A DNA stretch of 64,000 nt from Streptomyces sp. ISL-43 (GCF_018614195.1 NZ_JAGGOT010000013.1:310339-374338); one strand, 5' to 3'; counted from the stretch's first letter, positions 44,073 to 54,068 are shown. Translations and numbers: made by a program. Notes: generated by a model from the sequence alone, not told the origin.

Positions 44073-44563
44073 ATGATCTTTCGGAACGTGCCCCGATCGT
44101 TGCTGCGTGTGCTGGGGGCCGTGTTCCTCTGTGCGGCGCTGGTCGGCGCGGTGGGCTGCGGTGGGAAGAAACCCGCGCCTACCGCCGCCACCACCGGTGC
44201 CGCTAGTCCCGGTGCCCCGGTAGATGCCGCCCCGAGCGGGGCGGCGAGTTCCGCCGCGCCCGTGCCGACGCCCGGGTGGCGAAGGGGATGGCCACCGTAC
44301 GGGCTGCCGCGCTGCCGCAGCAGGCCCGGGACGTACTCGCGCTGATCGACAAGGGCGGGCCGTACCAGTACCGGCAGGACGGGACCGTCTTCGGCAATTT
44401 CGAGAAGGCCCTGCCCAGGCAGAAGCGTGGCCATTACCACGAGTTCACCGTGAGGACGCCCGGTGAGCGGGATCGCGGGGCCCGCCGGATCGTGACCGGC
44501 GAGGGCGGGGAGTTCTTCTACACGGACGACCACTACAAGACCTTCAAGGCGGTTCTCCGATGA
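44073..44563 (+). pseudogene. Frameshifted secreted guanyl-specific ribonuclease (N1/T1, RNase Sa/barnase-like)
   Basis: Frame 1 (44073-44275) encodes a lipoprotein-type signal (LLRVLGAVFLCAALVGAVGC) and an Ala/Pro linker ending PVPTPGW. The catalytic domain continues in a different frame (44276-44563): MATVRAAALPQQ, IDKGGPYQY, DGTVFGNFE, then YHEFTVRTPG, GARRIVTG and YTDDHY, holding the Glu, Arg, Arg and His used by RNase Sa. Adding one G in GGGTGGCGAAG near 44279 restores a normal 164-residue protein, so this is a recent single-base deletion or a sequencing error. The barstar-like gene downstream overlaps by 4 nt and is intact. Confidence 0.82.
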
Positions 44564-44961
44564 CCCTGGACCCGCGGCCGCTGGCCCCCGCGCTCGAAGC
44601 CGCCGAAGCCGCGGGCTGGACGACCGTCCGGCTGGATCTGGACGGCGTACGGAGCAAGGCGGAGCTGATGCGGCGGTGTGGCGGGGCGCTGCGGGTTCCC
44701 GAGTACTTCGGGGGGAACTGGGACGCGCTGGCCGATGCGCTGCGCGATCTGTCGTGGCTGCCGGACGCGCCCGGGCGGCTGGTGGCGGTGACGTCCTGGC
44801 GGGGGTACGCGACCGCGCGCCCCGACGACTGGGAGACCCTGCGGGAGATCCTGGAGGAGGCCGTGGACTTCTGGCGCGAGGGCGACGGGGCCGGTCTGAC
44901 CGTGCTGCTGGCCGCGTCGCCGGGTGGCAGGGTGCGGCGGAAGCCCGGCGGCGGGCACTGA
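44560..44961 (+). CDS. Barstar-family ribonuclease inhibitor
   Basis: 133 residues. Barstar fold: RLDLDGVRSKAELMRRCGGALRVPEYFGGNWDALADALRDLSWL contains the conserved PEYFG-NWDAL segment whose Asp/Glu residues plug the RNase active site. Its ATG overlaps the stop of the RNase gene (ATGA), the expected toxin-inhibitor arrangement that protects the producer's cytoplasm. The C-terminus is basic (RVRRKPGGGH). The partner RNase is frameshifted here, so the inhibitor may have lost its original job. Confidence 0.88.
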   Translation: MTLDPRPLAPALEAAEAAGWTTVRLDLDGVRSKAELMRRCGGALRVPEYFGGNWDALADALRDLSWLPDAPGRLVAVTSWRGYATARPDDWETLREILEEAVDFWREGDGAGLTVLLAASPGGRVRRKPGGGH

Positions 44962-45009
44962 GCCGGGCCCCGTGACGCCGGCGGGGCCGAGTGGCCGGCT
45001 GGGGGTGGC

Positions 45010-45036
45010 GGAGCCCCGGGGGTGGCCCGGGGCTCC
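45010..45036. terminator. Bidirectional terminator between barstar and haemoglobin genes
   Basis: Perfect 11-bp stem GGAGCCCCGGG/CCCGGGGCTCC with loop GGTGG, 48 bp after the barstar stop and 6 bp from the stop of the convergent haemoglobin gene. Confidence 0.75.
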
Positions 45037-45042
45037 CTGGTG

Positions 45043-45522
45043 CTAGCCCTTCGGGATCCAGGGCGGGGTCTGCCCCCAGGACCAGACGGGGATCGCGGCC
45101 GCGTCGACCGGGGGCGGGTTGGGCCCCGAGTAGATCAGGGCCATGCGGGTGCCCCACTCGATGTAGTAGGCGAAGACCGCGCGGAACTCCGGGTCGCTGG
45201 GCAGGCCCACCTCGTCGGCGGTGTCCATCAGCAGGTCCACCCAGCGGCGGCGCTGCCGTTCGGTGATCGCGCGGCCCAGGTGCTTGGTGGCCATGTGCCG
45301 GTGACCGCCGTGCGAGGCCGTGTACCGCGCCGGGCCGCCGAAGACCTCCGCCAGCCAGACCGCGACGTGCCGGGCGTGCCCGGAGTCCATGGCGGCGAAG
45401 ACCGGGGCCAGGATCTCGTCTCGCAGGACATGGGCGTAGAAGGCGTCCGTGAGGCGGTTCATCGCCTCCTCCCCGCCCATCCACTCGTAGATCGTGGGCG
45501 TGGTGTCGGGTGTGGTGCTCAT
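45043..45522 (-). CDS. Group II truncated haemoglobin
   Basis: 159 residues. Two-on-two haem globin binding O2, used for oxidant or NO chemistry. Features: TIYEWMGGEEAMNRLTDAFYAHVL, VFAAMDSGHARHVAVWLAEVFGGP, the haem region YTASHGGHRHMATKHLGRAIT with the proximal His, and YYIEWGTRMALIYSG. It is longer than minimal forms, with a Trp/Pro-rich C-terminal tail (WSWGQTPPW). ATG at 45522 overlaps the stop of the upstream monooxygenase-fold gene (ATGA), so the two are translated together. Confidence 0.9.
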   Translation of the reverse strand: MSTTPDTTPTIYEWMGGEEAMNRLTDAFYAHVLRDEILAPVFAAMDSGHARHVAVWLAEVFGGPARYTASHGGHRHMATKHLGRAITERQRRRWVDLLMDTADEVGLPSDPEFRAVFAYYIEWGTRMALIYSGPNPPPVDAAAIPVWSWGQTPPWIPKG

Positions 45523-45848
45523 GACGGGGTCGACGCCTTTCCCGGGCCGGCCACCTCGGTGACGACGTAGTGCTGCATCTCCTCGATGGCCGTCACGTAC
45601 GGCCGGATCGCCGTGAAGAACGCCGGGAAGTGCTCTCCCTTGCGGAATCCGTCGAGGTGGGCGTCGACCGAGGTCCAGCGGATGCGCAGGATGTAGAGCT
45701 CGGGCTCCTCCTCGCAGCGGGCCAGCTCGTAGTCGATGCACTCCGGCGAGGCCGCCAGGGCGTCGGCGGCCCTGGCGTAGGCGTCCTCGAAGGCCGGTTG
45801 GTCGTCCAATGCGATCCGGTAGCGGATGTATTCGACGGTGGTGGTCAT
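45519..45848 (-). CDS. Antibiotic biosynthesis monooxygenase (ABM) domain protein
   Basis: 109 residues. A single ABM ferredoxin-like domain: YIRYRIALDDQPAFEDAYARAADALAASP, YELARCEEEPELYILRIRWTSVDAHLDGFRKG, and a C-terminal FFTAIRPYVTAIEEMQHYVV. The fold covers cofactor-free monooxygenases and IsdG-type haem-degrading enzymes. Tight coupling to a haemoglobin gene makes a haem or quinone-related job plausible, but no catalytic residue can be assigned. GGGAGAG lies 7 bases before the ATG. Confidence 0.82.
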   Translation of the reverse strand: MTTTVEYIRYRIALDDQPAFEDAYARAADALAASPECIDYELARCEEEPELYILRIRWTSVDAHLDGFRKGEHFPAFFTAIRPYVTAIEEMQHYVVTEVAGPGKASTPS

Positions 45849-45939
45849 GGTGTGCGTCTCTCCCTGGGGTCGGTCGTTGATCGCCGTTGGTCTGGGTCAG
45901 CGTCGCGTGATCACGCGCGGATGCGGAGCTGTCGCGGCG

Positions 45940-46437
45940 TTATGACCCGGACTTCTTGGAGTCGGTGACGTCCGGGCCCTCGGCCCGCACCTGCCGGACC
46001 CGGTCCAGGGACTCCCGAAGCTCCGTCAGCCAGGTGTCGGTGTTGCGTCCGACCAGGCGGACGCACCAGGCCAGCGCGTCGGCACGGCTGCGGGCGACGC
46101 CTCCCGCGACCAGGGTGTCGAGGACCTGGCGCTCGGGCTGGCGCAGGCGGGTCATGACCGGGACCGAGAGATGGGTGAAGAGGGTCGTGTCCTCGCCCGA
46201 CCGGACGGCCCAGGACACCTTGCGGCGGTAGAGCTCCTCCGCCTCCCGGGCGACCTCGATCCGCTGTTCACGGGTGCGCTCGCGGAACGCGGCGACCGAC
46301 TCGGCCGCCGGGAGGGCTCCGACGACCGTGATCTCCTCCCGGTCCACCGTGACCGACAGGAGCGACTCGTAGACGTCCACCGGCAGGCGCTCGGCGAACC
46401 ATGCCCGGAGCTGTTCGTTCTGCTCGGATGTAATCAT
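45940..46437 (-). CDS. Conserved hypothetical protein, possible ribbon-helix-helix-like C-terminus
   Basis: 165 residues, ATG at 46437. The N-terminal part (MITSEQNEQLRAWFAERLP, SLLSVTVDREEITVVGALP) is mixed alpha/beta; the middle is strongly helical and charged (FRERTREQRIEVAREAEELYRRK); residues about 115-145 (RQVLDTLVAGGVARSRADALAWCVRLVG) resemble the helix pair of RHH-type regulators. No enzyme motif. It is divergent from the transposase-like gene and upstream of the ABM-globin pair on the same strand, 91 bp away. Function not assigned. Confidence 0.65.
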   Translation of the reverse strand: MITSEQNEQLRAWFAERLPVDVYESLLSVTVDREEITVVGALPAAESVAAFRERTREQRIEVAREAEELYRRKVSWAVRSGEDTTLFTHLSVPVMTRLRQPERQVLDTLVAGGVARSRADALAWCVRLVGRNTDTWLTELRESLDRVRQVRAEGPDVTDSKKSGS

Positions 46438-46687
46438 GTAATCAACGGTGCGTCCGGTGTGGCCTTGATCGCAAGGGCCCGGGCCGTGTTCGCGGCGTTC
46501 GGGACGCTCTTCGTCCGCGATGGCCGGATCTGGCGCCAGGTCGCCGGATGCGGCGGCCGACTGCCGATATCTGGGTAACGTGTGCGGCGAGGGCGGGCCG
46601 GCGGCCTCCCCGTGTGCGGACCGCGCGGCAGCCGTTCTCCATGCTCGAGCAGGTTGTCGGATCCAGCTGGTCGCGGGGGAGGCCCGG

Positions 46688-47956
46688 ATGGCTCGCTTAG
46701 TCCTGCCGGAGGAATCCGGCAAGGAAATCTCCGAATTGATCGATGTGGCGATCTCGCTGTTCTTCGAGTCCTTACCCCGGCGGGACCAGCGGAACTGGGC
46801 CCGCGTATATCTGAACGGCCTCGTGCGCACCGGCGGAAAGAAAACCATCCGCAACATCGCCGGAGCGGGGGCCGGTTCCGTGGAACAGAGCCTGCAGCAG
46901 TTCATCAGCAAATCCCCCTGGGAGTGGGCGCCCGTCCGCCGCTCCCTCGCCCAGCACCTCGAACGCGCCGTCCGGCGCCCGCTGGCCTGGGTGGTTCAGC
47001 CCATGGTCATCGAAAAGGCCGGCGACCGCTCGGTGGGAGTGGGCCGACAGTTCGTCCCCCAGCTCGGCCGCACCGCCAACTGCCAGCAGGCCGGCGGAAT
47101 CTGGCTCGTGTCCGGCGACGCCGGATTCCCCGTCGAATGGACGCTCACCCTCCCGCGGCCCTGGACGGCCGAACTCCCGCGCCGCCGGCGGGCCGGCATT
47201 CCCGACACCGCGCGCTCGCTCACCCCCGCCCAGGACGCCGTACACGCCGTCCAGCGAATGGCCGCCACCTGGCAACTCCACCGCAGGCCCGTGGTGATGG
47301 AGGTGTCCAATGCCGAACTCGCCCAGTGCGTGGAGTCCTTCGCGCTCCAGGACATCCCCTTCGTCTTCAAAGTGGACGGCACCCTGCCCGTCTCCTTCGG
47401 TGGGGCGGGCCGGCAAAAACCCGGACCGCACACCGCGCCCGCCCGAGAACTCATCGACTCCCTCCGCGCCCGGCGCCGCGCCGTCGAATGGACCCGGCAC
47501 GGCCGCGCCGGGGAAGCGGTGGCCCTGCTCGCCTCCGCCGCCGTGTCCGCGGCCTCCGGGGAGGAGCGGCTCGTACCCGCGCCGCCCACCCCGCTGCTGC
47601 TCGTCGGAGCGTGGGCCGAGACGGCCCCGCTGCCCTCGGAGTTCTGGATCACCAACATCGGCGACCGGCCGCTCGCGCAGCTGTTCCTGCTGGCCAAGCT
47701 CGCCGACCGGGTCGCGCTCGACTTCACCGAGGTGTGCGAACCCGCCGGCATCCGGGATTTCGAGGGCCGCTCCTTCCGGGGCTGGCACCACCACGCCACC
47801 CTCGCCAGCGTCGCCCACGCCGCGATGCTGATCGGGGCCCGCGGCCGGGAGCCCGAGCCGTACCCCGGCCCGGTCCGCGGCACCCGCCCGGTCGTCGCGC
47901 GCGCCGACGGCCGGGCCGCTGCGCCTCGGCGGGCCGGCGGGACCAAGGTCCCGTAG
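46688..47956 (+). CDS. IS701-family transposase-like protein lacking catalytic acidic residues (probably domesticated)
   Basis: 422 residues. Overall similarity to IS701 transposases is plain: GLVRTGGKKTIRNIA near residue 45, SVGVGRQFVPQLGRTANCQ at 115-133, PRPWTAELPRRRRAGIPD at about 156-173 and FEGRSFRGWHHHATLASVAHA at 358-378. In active members the first Asp lies in a VIDDTGFPK-like stretch, but here it reads VIEKAGDRS; the second Asp (LADAGYGD-like) is replaced by VMEVSNAEL. Only the FEGRS Glu359 remains. No terminal inverted repeats or target duplication are seen. ATG 46688 follows GGGGGAGG. A non-transposing, host-adapted role is likely. Confidence 0.8.
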   Translation: MARLVLPEESGKEISELIDVAISLFFESLPRRDQRNWARVYLNGLVRTGGKKTIRNIAGAGAGSVEQSLQQFISKSPWEWAPVRRSLAQHLERAVRRPLAWVVQPMVIEKAGDRSVGVGRQFVPQLGRTANCQQAGGIWLVSGDAGFPVEWTLTLPRPWTAELPRRRRAGIPDTARSLTPAQDAVHAVQRMAATWQLHRRPVVMEVSNAELAQCVESFALQDIPFVFKVDGTLPVSFGGAGRQKPGPHTAPARELIDSLRARRRAVEWTRHGRAGEAVALLASAAVSAASGEERLVPAPPTPLLLVGAWAETAPLPSEFWITNIGDRPLAQLFLLAKLADRVALDFTEVCEPAGIRDFEGRSFRGWHHHATLASVAHAAMLIGARGREPEPYPGPVRGTRPVVARADGRAAAPRRAGGTKVP

Positions 47957-48035
47957 GAAACGACCAGACGGCCCTATATGTCCTGGACGATCGGCCCGGG
48001 ACGTGTAAACGCCGGGGCATGGGAGAATGAAGTAC

Positions 48036-49546
<1,511 letters not shown>

Positions 49547-49570
49547 TCCCCCGCCCGCCTGGTACCCGCG

Positions 49571-49617
49571 CCGCGGCCCCGGCCCCCGTCCTTCCCGGAC
49601 GGAGGCCGGGGCCGCGG
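49571..49617. terminator. Bidirectional terminator between guaB1 and the LytS-type kinase gene
   Basis: CCGCGGCCCCGGCC (49571-49584) pairs perfectly with 49604-49617, with an inner GTCC/GGAC helix and TTCC loop; 25 bp after the guaB1 stop, ending CCGTTTCG. Confidence 0.85.
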
Positions 49618-49668
49618 CCGTTTCGGGTACCGGTCCGGCTGCCGGTCCGGCTCCCGGTCCCGGTCCGG

Positions 49669-50904
49669 TCAGCGCCTGGGGAGCCGGTCGGCCGGGGCCG
49701 AACTGTGCACTCCCGCCCGGTATTTGGGAATGCGTACGGTGATCTTCATGCCGGCCCCGACCCCCGTTTCGATGACGAGGCCGTGGCCGTCCCCGTAGAC
49801 CTGGCGCAGTCGCTCGTCCACATTGGGCAGCCCGACGCCCGAGGAGGAGCCCGCGTGCTCCCCGGCCAGGATCCGGCGCAGCAGGGCCGGATCCATCCCG
49901 ACGCCGTTGTCCTCGATGGTGATCAGCGCCTCCGAGCCCGCGTCCCGGGCCGCGATCGTGATCCGGCACTCCTCGGTGGAGTCCTCCAGCCCGTGCTTGA
50001 CCGCGTTCTCCACCAGCGGCTGCAGGCACAGGAACGGCAGCGCCACGGGCAGCACTTCGGGCGCCACCTGCAACGTCAGCTTCAGCCGCTCCCCGAACCG
50101 GGCCCCGGCCAGCGCCAGGTACTGCTCGATGGAGCGCAGCTCCTCGGCCAGCGTGGTGAAGTCCCCGTGCCGGCGGAAGGAGTAGCGGGTGAAGTCCGCG
50201 AACTCCAGCAGCAGGTCCCGGGCCCGCTCCGGATCGGTGCGCACGAACGAGGCGATCGCCGCGAGGGAGTTGAAGATGAAGTGCGGGGAGATCTGCGCAC
50301 GCAGCGCCTTGATCTCCGCCTCCATCAGCCGGGTCCGCGAGCGGTCCAGCTCGGACAGCTCCAGCTGTACGGAGACCCAGCGCGCGACCTCGGTCGCGGC
50401 CCGCACCAGCACCGCCGACTCCCGGGACCCGTAGGCCACCAAGGCGCCCAGCATCCCGTCCTCGCCGGTCAGCGGTGCGACCACCGCCCACTTCAGCGGG
50501 CACTCGGGCCGCTCGCACTCGGTCCGCACGCTCTGGCTGCGCCCCGAGTCCAGCATCACCGCGACCCGGGCCATCACCCGCTCCTCGTGGTGGTCGGCGC
50601 CGGGGCCGTCCCAGGCGAGGACGTGGCCGCGGTCCGTCAGGCACAGGGCCTCGGTGCCGAGCAGGGAGCGCAGGCGTTTGGCGGCCTTGCGGGCCGCGTC
50701 CTCGGTGAGGCCGGCGCGCAGCGGGGGAGCGGCCAGCGAGGCGGTGTGCAGGGTATGGAAGGTGGCCCGCTCGACGGGGGTGCCGAGGTCGAGGCCGAGG
50801 GCGCGTTCGCCGCGCCGGGCCTGCCACCGGCCGCCCGCCCAGCCGGCGCCGAGCAGCAGCGCGGCGCCGGCCGCCGCAAGGATCGAGAGCACCGCTCCGG
50901 TCAT
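49669..50904 (-). CDS. LytS-type sensor histidine kinase
   Basis: 411 residues. One N-terminal membrane helix (about 4-24), a GAF-like sensor region (about 50-165) holding TECERPECPLKW with two Cys, then the His_kinase domain typical of LytS: LRAQISPHFIFNSLAAIASFV with the phospho-His near residue 233, and an HATPase domain with LQPLVENAVKHGLED, EDNGVGM and SGVGLPNVDERLRQVYG. It overlaps the symporter gene by 4 nt. LytS/LytTR systems studied in enterobacteria sense pyruvate and related nutrients. Here the GAF-like domain is probably cytoplasmic. Confidence 0.9.
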   Translation of the reverse strand: MTGAVLSILAAAGAALLLGAGWAGGRWQARRGERALGLDLGTPVERATFHTLHTASLAAPPLRAGLTEDAARKAAKRLRSLLGTEALCLTDRGHVLAWDGPGADHHEERVMARVAVMLDSGRSQSVRTECERPECPLKWAVVAPLTGEDGMLGALVAYGSRESAVLVRAATEVARWVSVQLELSELDRSRTRLMEAEIKALRAQISPHFIFNSLAAIASFVRTDPERARDLLLEFADFTRYSFRRHGDFTTLAEELRSIEQYLALAGARFGERLKLTLQVAPEVLPVALPFLCLQPLVENAVKHGLEDSTEECRITIAARDAGSEALITIEDNGVGMDPALLRRILAGEHAGSSSGVGLPNVDERLRQVYGDGHGLVIETGVGAGMKITVRIPKYRAGVHSSAPADRLPRR

Positions 50905-52664
50905 GGAGCACCGCCCTTGCCGCCGGCCGCGCCGCCGCCCACACGGGCCGGCGCCTCACCCGCCACGTCCTCCGGCAGGTGCAGCCGGGCCAGGGTCGCC
51001 GCCGTCCCCGCCGGGATCCGCCCGCGCGTGCCCAGCGACACCGCCACCATCGTCAGGAACCCCAGCGGGACCGACCACACCGCCGGCCACGCCAGCAGCG
51101 TGTTCGCCCAGCCCGCCGGAGCCATCCCGGCCCGCGTGGCCAGCACCGCGCTGAGCGCCGCCCCGCCCCCCGTCACCAGCCCGGCCACCGCCCCCGGCGG
51201 GGTCAGCCCGCGCCACCAGATCCCCAGCACCAGCAGCGGGCAGAACGAGGACGCCGACACCGCGAAGGCCAGCCCCACCGCGTCCGCCACCGGCACGTCC
51301 GTCGCCGCCACGCTCCCCGCCAGCGGCACCAGGATCGCCACCAGCACCGCGACCCGGAAACTGCGCACCCCCCGCGAAGGCAGCACGTCCTGGTGCAACA
51401 CCCCGGCCACCGCCATCGTCAGCCCCGACGCCGTCGACAGGAACGCCGCGAAGGCGCCCCCGGCCAGCAGCGCCCCCAGCAGCTCCCCGGCCGTCCCGCC
51501 CACCATCCGGGCCGGCAGCACCAGCACCGCCGCGTCGGCCTCGCCGGTCAGGGCCAGCTCGGGGGCGTAGATCCGGCCCAGCGCCCCGTACACCGGCGGC
51601 AGCAGGTAGAAGGCGCCGACCAGCCCGAGCACCACCAGCGTGGTCCGCCGCGCCGTCCGCCCGTTCGGGCTCGTGTAGAAGCGCACCGCCACGTGCGGCA
51701 GCCCCATGGTCCCGAGGAAGGTGGCCAGGATCAGCCCGTACGTCGCGTACAGCCGCAGCTCGGGCCGGTCCCCGGACAGCGGCTCCGACCAGCTCGACGC
51801 GCCGGGCCCGGCATCGGTGCGGGTCTGGGGCACCGGCGAGTCCGGGGCGAAGGCGAGGCGCGCGTGCGCCCGTACGGAATGGTGCCCGGCGCCCAGGGTC
51901 ACGGACTCGCCCTCGTACGCGTGCCCGTCCACCCGGCCGGTCACCGTCACCGTCAGCGGCGCGTCGAGGGACAGCCGTACGTCCTCGGCCAGGGTGACGG
52001 CGGTGTGCTCGCGGAAGACCGCGGGAGCGTCGAAGCTGGCGCGCGGCGCGCCGTCCCCCACCCAGGCCGCCAGCAGGAAGAACACCGGGACCAGCAGGGC
52101 GGTCAGTTTCAGCCAGTACTGGAAGGCCTGTACGAAGGTGATGCTGCGCATGCCGCCGGCCGCGACCGCCGTGGTCACCACACAGGCGACGACCACCCCG
52201 CCCACCCAGTGCGGGGCCCCGGTCAGGATCTGCAGCGTCAGGCCCGCGCCCTGGAACTGCGGCAGCAGGTACAGCCAGCCGACCCCGAGCACGAACAGCA
52301 CCGCGATCCGGCGCACGGCCTGCGATTCGAGGCGGGCCTCGGCGAAGTCGGGCAGCGTGTAGGCGCCCGAGCGGCGCAGCGGGGCCGCCACCAGCACCAG
52401 CAGGACCAGGTACCCGGCCGTGTAGCCCACCGGGTACCAGAGCATCTGCGGCCCCTGGAGCAGCACCAGGCCGGCCACGCCGAGGAAGGAGGCGGCGGAG
52501 AGGTACTCGCCGCCGATGGCCGCCGCGTTGAGGCGGGGGCCGACCGTGCGCGAAGCCACGTAGAAGTCGGAGGTGGTACGCGATATCCGCAGGCCCAGCG
52601 CGCCGACCAGCACCGTGACCAGGACGACGACGGTGACCGCGGTCAGCGCGTACGTCTGGTTCAC
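50901..52664 (-). CDS. Sodium:solute symporter family permease (acetate/monocarboxylate type)
   Basis: 587 residues. SSS-family membrane protein similar in layout to ActP and MctC (cation:acetate or pyruvate symport): DFYVASRTVGPRLNAAAIGGEYLSAASFLG near the N-terminus, 12-13 hydrophobic segments, GGMRSITFVQAFQYWLK near 170-186. A soluble beta-rich insertion spans about 203-305 (extracellular by topology). ATG at 52664. Genes for the LytTR regulator, a small protein and a LytS kinase surround it on the same strand, so the transporter is the likely target or co-sensor of the system. Substrate is inferred only. Confidence 0.85.
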   Translation of the reverse strand: MNQTYALTAVTVVVLVTVLVGALGLRISRTTSDFYVASRTVGPRLNAAAIGGEYLSAASFLGVAGLVLLQGPQMLWYPVGYTAGYLVLLVLVAAPLRRSGAYTLPDFAEARLESQAVRRIAVLFVLGVGWLYLLPQFQGAGLTLQILTGAPHWVGGVVVACVVTTAVAAGGMRSITFVQAFQYWLKLTALLVPVFFLLAAWVGDGAPRASFDAPAVFREHTAVTLAEDVRLSLDAPLTVTVTGRVDGHAYEGESVTLGAGHHSVRAHARLAFAPDSPVPQTRTDAGPGASSWSEPLSGDRPELRLYATYGLILATFLGTMGLPHVAVRFYTSPNGRTARRTTLVVLGLVGAFYLLPPVYGALGRIYAPELALTGEADAAVLVLPARMVGGTAGELLGALLAGGAFAAFLSTASGLTMAVAGVLHQDVLPSRGVRSFRVAVLVAILVPLAGSVAATDVPVADAVGLAFAVSASSFCPLLVLGIWWRGLTPPGAVAGLVTGGGAALSAVLATRAGMAPAGWANTLLAWPAVWSVPLGFLTMVAVSLGTRGRIPAGTAATLARLHLPEDVAGEAPARVGGGAAGGKGGAP

Positions 52665-52790
52665 CGGTCGGGTCCTTCGGCTGGGGGCCGCGGGGCGGCG
52701 GGGCGGAGCGGGGTCACGGGAGTCTACGCATGCCCCCGGGCCGGTCGACAGGCCCTCCGCACACCGTCCCGCACGCCCGGCCGGATGCCG

Positions 52791-53066
52791 TCAGAGCGCG
52801 GGGTCGCGGTGCTCCGCGCAGTCGCGCAGGGCGATCTCCAGCTCCACGTACGATTCCTCGGCGCGCCGGAAGGCCAGCGTCAGCGCCGCCTCCGCCCGGG
52901 GAGGCACCTGCCCGCGCACACCCTCGTGGGCCTCGTACAGTACGTCGGCCCAGCGCGCGGCCGCGCTGCGCAGGCGGGCCAGCAGGGCCTCGGCCTCGAC
53001 CGGCCCGGCCGGACGGGTACGGGGCAGTCCGGTCAACGTGTCGAGCAGCGCCTGGATTTCGGACAT
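52791..53066 (-). CDS. Small helical protein of unknown function
   Basis: 91 residues, predicted all-helical (EIQALLDTLTGL, EAEALLARLRSAAARWADVLYEAHEGV, ALTLAFRRAEESYVELEIALRDCAEH). ATG at 53066 is preceded by GGGAGG at 7 bases, which supports a real gene. It lies between the LytTR regulator and symporter genes on the same strand. No family recognised. Confidence 0.65.
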   Translation of the reverse strand: MSEIQALLDTLTGLPRTRPAGPVEAEALLARLRSAAARWADVLYEAHEGVRGQVPPRAEAALTLAFRRAEESYVELEIALRDCAEHRDPAL

Positions 53067-53242
53067 CTGCTACCTCCCGGGGCGGAAGATCCACGATACG
53101 CGCGGCCGACCCGCCACGAGGCCGGCCCCGCCACCGCTGCGGCCGACGGCCCCGGCGGATCGCCGTACGCCCCTCCCGGCACGGTGAACGGCCGGCCCGC
53201 GCGCCGGACGGTCGCGCGCGGCCCGCCGGCCGGCCCTCGCTC

Positions 53243-54061
53243 TCAGCCCATCGCCCGGCGCATCAGCAGGTCCCGCAGCTCCCGCGCGTGCCGCCGGCTC
53301 ACCTGGAGTTCGGCCGGTCCGACGCGGACCGTGGTGGTGCCCGCGTCCAGGCGCAGTTCGTCGATGCGGCCCAGCGCCACCAGGTGGCGTCGGTGGATGC
53401 GGACGAACCCGCGCGCGGCCCACCGCTCCTCCAGCGTGGACAGCGGTATCCGCACCAGGTGGCTGCCGTCGTCGGTGTGCAGCCGGGCGTAGTCGCCCTG
53501 GGCCTCCACGTACGCGATGTCCGCGATCGCCACGAAGCGGGTGACGCCGCCCAGTTCGACGGCGATCTGGTCGGGGGCGCGATCGGGGCCGTGGTCGGCC
53601 GCGGGGCCCGCTTCGGGTGCCGGCAGGCGCGGCGCCGCTTCGGGGACGGCCGCCGCCGGCGGCTCGGCCCGGCCGGACTGCGCGCAGGCCCGCCGCACGG
53701 CCTCGGCCAGCCGCTCCGGCCGCACGGGCTTGAGCACGTAGTCCACGGCCTTGAGGTCGAAGGCCTGTACGGCGAACCCCTCGTGGGCGGTGACGAACAC
53801 GATCAGCGGCGGCCGCGCGAACCCGGCCAGCAGCCGCGCTATGTCCAGCCCGGTCAGGCCCGCCATGTGGATGTCGAGGAAGACCACGTCGATGCCGTCG
53901 GCCCCGTCCGGGCCGCTCTCCAGCGCCCGGGTGATCCGGCGCAGCGCCTCGGTGGCGTCCGAGGCGCCCTCGGCGCTGAGCACCCGGGGGTCGGAGCGCA
54001 GCAGGTAGAGGAGCTCTTCGAGCAGGGGCGTCTCGTCGTCGACGGCCAGTACGCGCAGCAT
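53243..54061 (-). CDS. LytTR-type response regulator
   Basis: 272 residues. N-terminal receiver (about 1-125): AVDDETPLLEELLYLL, phospho-acceptor Asp in DVVFLDIHMAGLTGLD near residue 58, VTAHEGFAVQAFDL and YVLKPVRPERL. Linker of about 40 Pro/Ala-rich residues, then a LytTR DNA-binding domain (about 165-270): YVEAQGDYARLHTDDGSHLVRIPLSTLEERW, FVRIHRRHLVAL. Partner of the LytS kinase at 49669. ATG at 54061; TAGAAT ends 7 bases upstream, so the mRNA may be leaderless. Confidence 0.92.
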   Translation of the reverse strand: MLRVLAVDDETPLLEELLYLLRSDPRVLSAEGASDATEALRRITRALESGPDGADGIDVVFLDIHMAGLTGLDIARLLAGFARPPLIVFVTAHEGFAVQAFDLKAVDYVLKPVRPERLAEAVRRACAQSGRAEPPAAAVPEAAPRLPAPEAGPAADHGPDRAPDQIAVELGGVTRFVAIADIAYVEAQGDYARLHTDDGSHLVRIPLSTLEERWAARGFVRIHRRHLVALGRIDELRLDAGTTTVRVGPAELQVSRRHARELRDLLMRRAMG

Positions 54062-54068
54062 GAGGCGG

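Noticed and set aside
46688..47956. Active IS701 insertion sequence
   Set aside because: Two of three catalytic acidic residues are replaced and no terminal inverted repeats or target duplications are seen.
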